In this document: positions 24,558 to 33,655 of the stretch, in pieces | Layout of the letters: each line of letters opens with the position of its first letter | How positions within the stretch are numbered: position 1 is the stretch's first letter | Origin: UASB124 sp964446935 | Lineage (GTDB): Bacteria > Babelota > Babeliae > Babelales > RVW-14 | NCBI GenBank assembly: GCA_964446935.1 | Contig: CAYUQI010000008.1 | Span: 1-51,347, forward strand | Reading direction: 5' to 3' | Length of the DNA: 51,347 nucleotides | Notes under the pieces: model-generated | What the model was told of the DNA's origin: nothing | What the model saw: only the letters and a program-made list of their open reading frames with translations | The model's database searches: none | Translations under genes and position numbers: made by a program

Positions 24558-27500
24558 TCAAGTGTTCGAACTTGAGCTTTGGGATGTTTTTTGATGAAGT
24601 TTACTGAGTTGCAGCATTGCTTTTCTTGCCTTAATATATAAAGCTCTATCTATTATTGATGTAGGTTGTTGCTGTGCTTGCTTTATTACCGCTTGTACAT
24701 CTTGAGGTAGTGTAACTATCTCTTGAGCTGGTAACTTTTTTTCTTCTTCCGTTAAAATTTGTACTCTGAGTATGTTTATTAAAGCTTCTCTTATGTCCCC
24801 AAAATGGAGATCACTTTTAAACTGTTTGTTAAATGCTTGGGTGATTGCATTTTGTATACGAGAACTGAGGGCTTTTTTTGTTAAATTGGTGAATTTTTCA
24901 TATATGCTTGTTATAACTTTTCCCTGTACTTCTGCTTCCATAAATTTGTTGATATTTGTATAAGTTGTAAATCGTTGTGGATCATAAAAAGAGTGAGCAT
25001 ATGAACTTTTTTCATTATTTATAAATAAATCCTCAGGCGTTTCGTCATTATTATTTTTAATATCCCAGCGAACTTGTTTTGAGTTTTGAAGATCTAATAT
25101 GGTACTCATGTGTTTTGCCATTATTGCATAGTGAAGTGGCGTATTGTGCAATGCATCTTGCTTGTTGACGTACGTGTTAATGTCAAGATTTAGGTCTTGT
25201 GCTTTTTTAATTAATATATTTACAGGTGTTCTCCTGATCGGAGTGTTATCAACCATAGGATAAAACCAAAAGGTAACAGGTTTTTTGTTACACAGATTTA
25301 TATCATAAAGGTTATCTATTGATACATAGCCTTCTTGCCACTCTTGTCGCCTCCCTCCTGCCGCAAAATGCAATAAATTTCTTCCATTTCCATCTGTGTA
25401 CATAAGGAAATCAATGTTTTTATTGGTTAAATCAATACCGGCCAAATTTTCAGAGAGACAAGCGCTTTTGATTGCTTCCCATTGTAATGGTTTTGATGAT
25501 GATGAGCTTGTAGTCGTTGGTTGGGTCTGTTTATAGTGTTCTGAAAGAGATTCCATTGTTTTAAGATACGAATCGCGATCTATGTATATGTTTGGGTCTT
25601 TGTAAATGTTTATAATTATGTTTTTTATTTCTAAGAGTAGCGGTGTTAGAATATCTTTTGCTTTTTTGCCGGTTGATTGCATAGTAGTTCGTACAATTCC
25701 TTTGATCGTTTGTTTCCTTAGGGCATTTCTTAGAGACACTGCAATGCCGGTGAATGAACCGACTGGTTCAAATTTGTTTTCACGAGCTTGAATAATTGCT
25801 TGTTGTGTCTGTTGAGAAAGCATTTTTATAGTTTCAGGAGATAATTTATCGGCTAATTTTTTTATGATGGTTTCCTGAATATTCTTATCGCTCAACTGAT
25901 TGATGGCAATAGTAGAGAGCGGTATGCTTGGATCATAAAAGGATTCAGAATCAGGATTTGTTTCGTTATCGATGATTAAACCGCTTGGTGATTTTCCTTC
26001 TTTATTTTTAGCATCCCAGCCAATAGAGACTTTTTCTGCAGAAGCTATTCCTTCAAAATCGGAGATTGTATCAAACGATTTTGCCATGATTGCATAGTGA
26101 AGTGGCGTGTTGCCGAAGGCATCTTGTTGGTCAACATATCCACTGAGATCAATACCGAGTTCTTTTGCTTTTTCAGTTAATACAGATACAGGAGTTTCTA
26201 CTAAACTGGAACCGCAAATTGGCCAGTAGGAAGTCCAATTTGAGAGTTCCAGATTATAAAGCTGATCTGATTTTTTATGTCCCCATCCTGCTGCAAAGTG
26301 CAATAAATTACGGTTTTTTTCATCAACATGAAGTAGTGTTGCTTTCAGCTGCGTCGCATCTCCCTTCTTAAGCTCTTGTTTTAAGGGTTCTAAATCGAAA
26401 GGATCTTTTTTGCTTGAATAGTATAAGCATAGGTTTTTAAATGATTCCCACTTTGCAGGTTTTTTTCGTGCCAATTGTAGATATTCCGCTTTTGTCTTTT
26501 CTAGTCTTGCTGACGCTTTGTTGAGTTGAACCCGATATTCATTTTGTCTTCTTGTTAAATAGTCCTTTGCTGCTGTCGGCATTTCATCTGCTTTCGAATA
26601 TTCAGCAATAGTGTTTATTTTGTCTTTCCAAAGATTGACTGTATGTTCGTCTCTTTCCATCTCAATTTGTTTTAATACCTTTGTAACTTCAGCAGATACT
26701 CGAATATTATGTTTTTCAGCATTCGCCTTTTCTTGTTCGGCTTGTTGTTGAGCAGCCTCGGCATCGGTTGCTCGCTTTTCAGCGGTGACCTTATCGGCTA
26801 AGGTCTGTTGTTTTGCCGCTGTTTCTGCAGCTAATTGTTGTTGAAGTTGTTGAGCTTGCTGTTCAGCGGCAGCTTTCGCATCTAAAGCTTGTTGCTTGGC
26901 AGCTGCTTCTGCTGCTAATTGTTGTTGCGTTGGGCGAGCGTCCAATTGCTGTTGTAAAGCGGCGATTTGTTGATTAGCTTGTGTGAGATTTTGTTGCTCA
27001 GCTGCGATATTAGTTACTGTTGCTCCAAGCGCTGCTATTTGTCCTTGTAGTCCTGAACTGGTAGCTTGTGCATTTGCTAGATCAGCTAATGCGCTATCGC
27101 GTGCGGCTTGAGCATCAGTTTTTTCTTGATCCGCGGCAGCCTTGGCAGCTTCAGCGGTGGCCTTATCAGCTAAAGCCTGTTGTTTTGCCGCTGTTTCTGT
27201 AGTTAATTGTTGTTGTACTTGATCGAAAGCTTGTTGTGTTGGGCGAGCGTCACGATCTGCTGTAACTGTATTTAATTGTTGTTGTAATTGATCGAGAGCT
27301 TGTTGCGTTGGACGGGCATCNNNNNNNNNNNNNNNNNNNNNNNNNNNNNNNNNNNNNNNNNNNNNNNNNNNNNNNNNNNNNNNNNNNNNNNNNNNNNNNN
27401 NNNNNNNNNNNNNNNNNNNNCTGTATTTAATTGTTGTTGTAATTGATCGAGAGCTTGTTGCGTTGGACGGGCATCGCGTTCTTGCTCAGCCTGTTGTTTT

Positions 27501-28675
27501 GCCGCTGTTTCTGTAGTTAATTGTTGTTGTACTTGATCGAAAGCTTGTTGTGTTGGGCGAGCGTCACGATCTGCTGTAACTGTATTTAATTGTTGTTGTA
27601 ATTGATCGAGAGCTTGTTGCGTTGGACGGGCATCACGTTCTTGTTCAGCTTGTTGTTTTGCCGCTGTTTCTGCAGCTAATTGTTGCTGTGTTGGGCGGGC
27701 ATCACGTTCTGCCGTAACAGTATTTAATTGTTGTTGTAATTGATCGAAAGCTTGTTGCGTTGGACGGGCATCACGTTCTTGTTCAGCTTGTTGTTTTGCC
27801 GCTGTTTCTGCAGCTAATTGTTGCTGTGTTGGGCGGGCATCACGTTCTGCCGTAACAGTATTTAATTGTTGTTGTATTTGATCGAGAGCTTGTTGCGTTG
27901 GACGGGCATCGCGTTCTTGTTCAGCCTGTTGTTTTGCAGCTGTTTCTGCAGCTAATTGTTGCTGTGTTGGGCGGGCATCACGTTCTGTTGTAACTATCGT
28001 TAATTGTTGTTGCAGATTGGCAATTTGTTGATGAGCTTGTGTGAGATTTTGTTGGTGAGTATTTCGTTCAGTTGTAATATTAGTTACCGTTGCTCCAAGC
28101 GTTGCTATTTGTCCTAGGAGCCCATTATTGTTAGTTTGCGCAGCAGCCAGATCTCTTTGCGCATTATCACGATCTGTTCTGGCTGCGTCTCGTTCAATTG
28201 TTCGTGTTGCTAAATCTGTTGTTCGTGCTGCTAAGTCTGCTCTTGCGGTATTTCGTTCTGCCGTAAGTGCTGCAATTGCCGGTGCCGTGAGATTGGCAAT
28301 TCGTGCTCGTCGAGGACGCAAAAAGGTATTTACGTCCGTATTCCTTTCTGCAACGCTCAACGTTGTTTGTGCAGTGGAAAGCAGTTGATAGTAAGCATCT
28401 TGAAGCGCAATGTTACCTGGATTGGCATCAATTAAGCCCGCTATATTATCAAACGCTGTGTTGAATCCGCCTTGTACTTGAGCAACCTCGTTATAGGCGG
28501 TTCTTGCTGCGTTTTCAGCGATTGTTTTTACTGCTGGTTGAACGGTTGCAGCATCATTTGTTTGGCCTACTGCTGTTTGAAGCTTATCAAGCCATTGCGT
28601 TGCGGGAAATGCTTGATAGTGTAAAAATGTTAGGTAACAACAGAGCATTAACCATCTTTGTAAAAATGTTGGCAT
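24558..28675 (-). CDS. Giant exported coiled-coil and ankyrin-repeat protein (interrupted by an assembly gap)
   Basis: The frame runs from the ATG at 28675 (AAGGA upstream) to 24558 across the N gap at 27321-27420. Removing the gap plus one 55-bp duplicate leaves 3963 bases in frame, 1320 aa. Order: signal peptide (residues 1-25); alpha-helical N-domain; Ala/Thr/Arg-rich coiled coil; an array of 23-residue units starting ERDARPTQQ, paired as 46-residue super-units; more coiled coil; then two homologous modules of about 310 residues (25491-26459 and 24561-25490). Each module has ankyrin-like motifs (RNLLHFAAG, NTPLHYAIMAK), a helical stretch, and an IDRxxYxK segment ending in poly-Ser. Ankyrin proteins of intracellular bacteria commonly bind host proteins, so this is a likely surface or secreted effector. 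The true number of coiled-coil units is uncertain. Confidence 0.8.
27198..28000 (-). repeat. Tandem 69/138-bp coding repeats (ERDARPTQQ units)
   Basis: Repeated units encode ERDARPTQQQLAAETAAKQQ and ERDARPTQQALDQLQQQLNT type segments of 23 residues. Three full 46-residue pairs and one 53-residue variant can be read before the gap, and part of another after it. DNA identity between units is high, which points to recent expansion. Predicted to form a long coiled coil or stalk. Confidence 0.88.
27321..27420. other. Assembly gap (100 N) flanked by a 55-bp exact duplicate
   Basis: The 55 bases before the gap (27266-27320) equal the 55 after it (27421-27475). A third identical copy lies at 27580-27634, so this is a genuine repeat longer than the overlap. 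The number of repeat units across the gap is therefore unknown. Confidence 0.95.
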
Positions 28676-28719
28676 GTGAAAATCCTTCATAAACAGATCT
28701 TTGTTTTATTGTTTGTTAT

Positions 28720-30407
28720 CTAGAAGGTAAAACTACCATTGGCCCACAGTGCATAGTTGGATAAGGCACTATTTTTTTGTGCCCATTCGTATGAACCACC
28801 AACTGCTATAAGAAGTGGACGTTTCCAGTGTGTTTGAAAACCAAGAGTCGCGTACATTTTGTGAGTTATTTGGGAAGGTGTTTGTGCGGCTGAAATATTG
28901 ATATTTTGTTCTTGAATGGTGTGTTGGCCAATAATGTTTTGATCAATGTCGTTAATATCGATGTTTCCGGCATTAGTATACAAAAATGATTTAACCGGAC
29001 TAGTGTCATAGTCGATGGTTGCTATTGCATAGGTATCATTAAGCCATGCTTTTTTAAGAGAGACTCCTTCCTTGCGCATACAAAAGAAATTATAACCAAC
29101 GTCAAAAACGATGCGGTCAAGTGTATGTGAGAGGTTAATAAGAGCCTCGAACTTTGTTTTTGGTTCAACCGTCATATCTTGTGTTGCAATGTTTGCGAAT
29201 GGAAAGAGTTGGCGAACCCCTTTTTGTCCAATGAGGTAGTAGTGTCCAAAAGCGACGGGAGTTCCATCATCTTTCTGTATTCCAATCGTGCGACGGTCTG
29301 TTGCTCGAAGTCCATAGCTTAATTTGAGTGTAGAAAATAAAACGCCGTTATATTTATTATTACTTATCCACATTGGGAAATTGATATCAGAGCCAACACC
29401 TATAAAATAGTGACTACCATTACCGCACAATGGTTCGAAGAGATATTCGCCTGTTGCTGCATTGCCTGCGGGGATATCGCAATAGGCNNNNNNNNNNNNN
29501 NNNNNNNNNNNNNNNNNNNNNNNNNNNNNNNNNNNNNNNNNNNNNNNNNNNNNNNNNNNNNNNNNNNNNNNNNNNNNNNNNNNNNNNGTTCGAAGAGATA
29601 TTCGCCTGTTGCTGCATTGCCTGCGGGGATATCGCAATAGGCATTGAGGCTTAACATAAATCTACGACTGTTAAAGATGCAATAGCCAAGTTTGGTTCCA
29701 ATGTCTGCAAGTCCTGTTCGATGTTTCTCCCCGGCTATTTTAGTGTTTTCCAAGCGATCTTGAAGCGTTTGCACTCCCCCGGTGCGAGTGTCAAAAACAT
29801 TCCCGCTCAAAAAGTCGAAAAGTGTTTTTCCATATGCTGGATGTCCTGCAAGTGTTATGGGGGTTTGTTGGCCGATAGAGGCAAGGTTCATGGTTTGTTT
29901 AACTTCAACAATGGGCAGTGATAGCTCAAAAAAGAATCCATCAGCGATGTTGTCCATGCTCTGGTAGATGTCAATTTGTGCCCCAATGACTTCTTGTCGT
30001 GGTTTAAACTGTATTTTCCCCGAAAAGTTGTTGTTTGGTTGGTTGATATCGTGTACGAGGTATGACGCCCATACGGCATCGCCAACTGCAGCAAAATTGT
30101 TGGCATTGACGACGTCAATGTAATCACGAATATGCCCTTCGTGTGGAGCGAAGTATCCGAAGTATTGACCTGGTTTGCTGCTGTCGGTTGAGTGTTGGTA
30201 CAAGGGTGTTATTTGCAGCGATGTCCCATAGGGCGTTGCTACTGTTTTATCAAGTTGATGGTGCCATGAAGCATACCGCAGCGCCATGTTGTCTATTACA
30301 GGACGCGGGGTTATAAATGTTTTGTTTGTGTAGGTGGTGGCACTGATAGATAAAGGAATATGTGTCAACAAGAGGAATATACATATAAAAATGCCGATCA
30401 TACTCAT
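28720..30407 (-). CDS. Outer-membrane beta-barrel-like protein (interrupted by an assembly gap)
   Basis: The frame is split by the N gap at 29488-29587. Dropping the gap plus one 55-bp duplicate leaves 1533 bases in frame, 510 aa. ATG at 30407 (or 30401) with AAGGAGAAGG upstream. Signal peptide residues 1-22 (IFICIFLLLTHIPLSISA). The rest alternates polar and aromatic strands (YIDVVNANNFAAVGDAVWASYLV, FMLSLNAYCDIPAG, PLLIAVGGSYEWAQK) and ends in Phe (NGSFTF), as barrel proteins recognised by BamA do. This is probably a porin or surface protein. It lies just upstream of the giant ankyrin protein gene on the same strand. Confidence 0.75.
29488..29587. other. Assembly gap (100 N) flanked by a 55-bp exact duplicate
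   Basis: 29433-29487 equals 29588-29642 base for base. The sequence is not otherwise repetitive, so the gap is best read as an unmerged contig overlap with nothing missing. Confidence 0.95.
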
Positions 30408-30653
30408 CCTTCTCCTTGTATATTGTATGTTTTTATTTTCTTATTGTTAAAGGTATGCCTAAGGTATGGCCCAAAGCAAGAAAAATAACGATCAGATCAA
30501 AGATATTGCCAAAATATAATGAATACATGGCTAGGGTAGTTGCATTTCTCTTGTTCTATGCTATTCTGCATCCGCCAATTGGTGAAAAATGAAGAGTATA
30601 AGGGATAAATAGAAGGTTGGTCCCTCAAACCATTGAACCAGAAAGTGTTGCTC

Positions 30654-31154
30654 ATGAATATGAAGATACTTGTAGCATGGATAGGAGTAGTAATGAGCAC
30701 AGCAGCTGTACAAGCAATGGACCCAGCAGTAGATGAGAATAATATTGTTGAAGAGTCTTTGGATCAAACGGATAACGATTTTGATAATCTAGCCGTTGTC
30801 GGCCCTGCCCTTATTGAAGTGGTGGTTGATAGTGAGGGAACGATTTTTGAGGTAACGGATATTCACTCGTTGGATTGCGATCAATTACAGCAGTTAGCAA
30901 AAAAGGTTAAAGCGGAGCAGCCATTGTCTTTTAGTACTGCATCGGTTAGCTTTTTAAAAAATCTTGGCAAGGCGACGTATCATTTGGCTGTTATTGTTTA
31001 TTTAGGTGCCCAATCTGTCGCTCCCTTTCTTATTGATTATGGTTATAAAGCTGGAAGCTACATCAAAACATTAACAGTGGATGCTTGGAACATGGTCAAA
31101 GAAAAGAAGCATCATCGGACTACTAAAAGATCTAAGAGTAAACGTTCATCTTGA
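30654..31154 (+). CDS. Small secreted protein with basic tail
   Basis: 166 aa from the ATG at 30654 (or 30660), with only a weak AGAAAG site upstream. Signal peptide residues 1-21 end VQA. An acidic region follows (DENNIVEESLDQTDNDFDN), a hydrophobic segment lies at about 108-128 (TYHLAVIVYLGAQSVAPFLI), and a Lys/Arg/His-rich tail ends the protein. No family was recognised. Confidence 0.62.
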   Translation: MNMKILVAWIGVVMSTAAVQAMDPAVDENNIVEESLDQTDNDFDNLAVVGPALIEVVVDSEGTIFEVTDIHSLDCDQLQQLAKKVKAEQPLSFSTASVSFLKNLGKATYHLAVIVYLGAQSVAPFLIDYGYKAGSYIKTLTVDAWNMVKEKKHHRTTKRSKSKRSS

Positions 31155-31215
31155 GTTGCTAGATAGCTAAAAAACTATACAATGTGAGGAAGGAGAGTCC
31201 TTATATTGTTCTTGA

Positions 31216-31884
31216 ATGGATCGCGATCGTAGAATGAATTCTTCAAATCATGTTCTTGTTTTTGTTGCATTCTTAAGTCTTATAACAAACGCATTGTGCG
31301 TTGATCCTTTATCAAAAATTGTTATCACCAGCACCAACGCGACGTGTGCCAAAGATTCTACCAATAAAGGTTTTTTTGTATTCAATTATAATGATAATGT
31401 ACGTGTAGAGTTTGCTGACAAGAGTACGGTAACGGCAGATAGCCTTGAAGTTGTTATTGATGCTTCTCGCGTTGACAAATCTCATGACACAAAAAGGGTG
31501 AAAGAACAAACACAAAAGAAACCTGCCCTTGAAAGTTTTAAGCATATTACCTTTAAAAATCATGTATGTGTTATGAGTGCTCAGCGTAAGGCAACAGCTG
31601 ATGTTGCTCATTTTTACCTACAAGATCAGCGTTGTTTATTAGAGGGAAATGTTAACATTTGGCAACAAAAACAAAAGACAAACGATATTCCATTGACCAT
31701 TCAAAGTCAAAAGGCTGAATTAAACCTTAGAACTGGACAAGCTCGTTTTGTGGGAACATCTATCCAACCTGTTAGTACGACTATTGTGTTGGAAGGGTAT
31801 CCAGCTCTTCAGCATAAAAAGAAGATAAAAAAGAAACATCATCATGGCAAAAATAAAAGTTCTTCCAGCTCACGAGGCTCTTAA
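31216..31884 (+). CDS. LptA/OstA-like periplasmic protein
   Basis: 222 aa. The start is either 31216 or the ATG at 31234. GGAAGGAG lies about 20 bases upstream, so the start is not settled. A signal peptide (VLVFVAFLSLITNALC) is followed by an OstA-like beta-jellyroll: NYNDNVRVEFADKSTVTADSLEVVID, ITFKNHVCVMSAQRKATADVAHFYLQDQRCLLEGNV, then SQKAELNLRTGQARF. The family carries lipopolysaccharide across the periplasm (LptA/LptC). The tail is very basic (KKKIKKKHHHGKNK) and overlaps the start of mutL by 41 bases in another frame. Confidence 0.75.
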   Translation: MDRDRRMNSSNHVLVFVAFLSLITNALCVDPLSKIVITSTNATCAKDSTNKGFFVFNYNDNVRVEFADKSTVTADSLEVVIDASRVDKSHDTKRVKEQTQKKPALESFKHITFKNHVCVMSAQRKATADVAHFYLQDQRCLLEGNVNIWQQKQKTNDIPLTIQSQKAELNLRTGQARFVGTSIQPVSTTIVLEGYPALQHKKKIKKKHHHGKNKSSSSSRGS

Positions 31885-33643
31885 AATCGCTGCCGGAGAG
31901 GTTATTGAGCGTCCAGCACACATTTTAAAAGAACTCGTTGAAAATTCATTGGATGCCGGGGCTCTTCATATTTCTGTGTATATCGATAATGTTGGCAAAG
32001 ACCTTATTCGTGTGGTTGATGATGGTTGTGGCATGACAGCAGATGATGCCAAGTTGTGCTTTCTGTCTCATGCGACGAGCAAAATTTCTGGGCTTGATGA
32101 TCTTGAGCATATAGTGACCTTTGGTTTTCGAGGTGAGGCATTAGCCAGTGTTGCCGCTATCAGTAATGTTATTCTTATCACCAAACCACGCGAAAGTGCC
32201 AGTGATGATCTTGGGGTTCGCCTTGAATGCAGTCAGGGCGTTATAGCAGCAGAATCACCATGTGCCTGTCCGGTCGGGACCGATATTCAGGTGCGCGACC
32301 TTTTTTTTAATACTCCTGTCCGAAAAAAATTTCTCAAACGTGATGAAACAGAGTGGAATGCCATTGTCGGGGTTGTCCATGCCTTCTGTTTCACCTACCC
32401 CCATGTACATTTTAAATTATATACTCATGACAAATGTGTGCTTAATGTTCCACCTGTTACTACAGCCAAAGAAAGAGCTTTGCAATTGTGGGAACATGAA
32501 GTTGCCAACAGCTTAATGCCTTTACGTACACAGGACGCACAGCAATCATCAGTTGCCATTCACGGCTTTATATCGCATCATAACTTTTGGCGGTATGGGA
32601 GAAATTATCTTTATTTTTTTGTAAATAATCGTTGGATCAAGAATGCTGATATTGGAAAAGCAGTTTTAAAGGGGTATTTAAATGTCTTGCCTCCGGGGCG
32701 ATTTCCAGCCGCTTTGGTTTTTATTTCAGTAGCATCTACTGATGTTGACGTCAACATACATCCAAAGAAGGAAGAGGTTAAATTTATAAAGCCAGGAGTT
32801 GTAGCCAACGAACTTACTACATTAGTTAAGCAGACCCTTGAGGCGCATCTTTCATCTGTGTTGCAGCGTTCGCACCCTGCAGATGTTTTGTCTTCGGCGC
32901 TGCCGGAGCCTGTTTTGTCGTCCCCACGGCCAGATTCATTTTATGGTCATCAAGAATTTACTGTTCCAGCGCGTCAATTTTCTACCACTCCTGTGTGGCA
33001 AGAGACTATTGCAACCCCGCTTGCCTCTTCAGTGCCACAACAGCATGTAGCGGCTATTCCAGAACCATCAGCAACAATTCTTGGTCAGTTATTTAAGACC
33101 TACATTATCATAGAAAAAGATGACAGTGTTGTCTTTGTTGATCAGCATGCTGCACATGAACGAATTTTGTATGAACAGTTTAAACAACGTTTTGAGCAGC
33201 AACATGGTTCGCGACTTTTATTTCCTGAAATCATCAAACTGTTACCAGACGATTTGACCCATCTTTTGTCCATAAAAGAAAGTTTTGCTGTGCAGGGTGT
33301 TGAGCTTGACCAAATGGGCTCTGGTGAATTGGTTATTAGAAGTGCTCCGCCAGGTTTGAAACATACCTCTCTACGAGAATTGATTATGGAGGTTGTGCAC
33401 TATATGCATGAAAACGATGATCAGTCGGTTGATGCGTTTACAAGAAATGTTAATGAATATATTCATGCACAAATGGCGTGCAAGCGAGCTGTTAAAGCAG
33501 GCGATGCACTTACCATAGACCAAATGCGCAAGCTTATTGCTGATCTTGATTCAGTCGAGAATCGATTCATTTGTGTGCACGGCCGCCCTACGACATGGAG
33601 TGTAGCTAAGAGTGAGATGGAGAAACGTTTTAAAAGAATATGA
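31844..33643 (+). CDS. mutL: DNA mismatch repair protein MutL
   Basis: 599 aa. N-terminal GHKL ATPase: IAAGEVIERPAHILKELVENSLDAG, DDGCGM, HATSKI, and GFRGEALASVAAIS. A Pro/Ser-rich linker runs from about 340 to 410. The C-terminal dimerisation domain has the endonuclease motif DQHA-x2-E-x4-E starting near residue 433, plus ACKRAVKAGD and CVHGRPTT. These mark the nicking type of MutL found in bacteria without MutH. The start lies inside the LptA-like gene with no clear ribosome-binding site, so translation is probably coupled. mutS is not in the window. Confidence 0.95.
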   Translation: MAKIKVLPAHEALKIAAGEVIERPAHILKELVENSLDAGALHISVYIDNVGKDLIRVVDDGCGMTADDAKLCFLSHATSKISGLDDLEHIVTFGFRGEALASVAAISNVILITKPRESASDDLGVRLECSQGVIAAESPCACPVGTDIQVRDLFFNTPVRKKFLKRDETEWNAIVGVVHAFCFTYPHVHFKLYTHDKCVLNVPPVTTAKERALQLWEHEVANSLMPLRTQDAQQSSVAIHGFISHHNFWRYGRNYLYFFVNNRWIKNADIGKAVLKGYLNVLPPGRFPAALVFISVASTDVDVNIHPKKEEVKFIKPGVVANELTTLVKQTLEAHLSSVLQRSHPADVLSSALPEPVLSSPRPDSFYGHQEFTVPARQFSTTPVWQETIATPLASSVPQQHVAAIPEPSATILGQLFKTYIIIEKDDSVVFVDQHAAHERILYEQFKQRFEQQHGSRLLFPEIIKLLPDDLTHLLSIKESFAVQGVELDQMGSGELVIRSAPPGLKHTSLRELIMEVVHYMHENDDQSVDAFTRNVNEYIHAQMACKRAVKAGDALTIDQMRKLIADLDSVENRFICVHGRPTTWSVAKSEMEKRFKRI

Positions 33644-33655
33644 TTTAAAGATTTT

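Noticed and set aside
27198..28000. A CRISPR array, because of regular repeats
   Set aside because: The repeats are contiguous coding units with no unique spacers and keep one reading frame.
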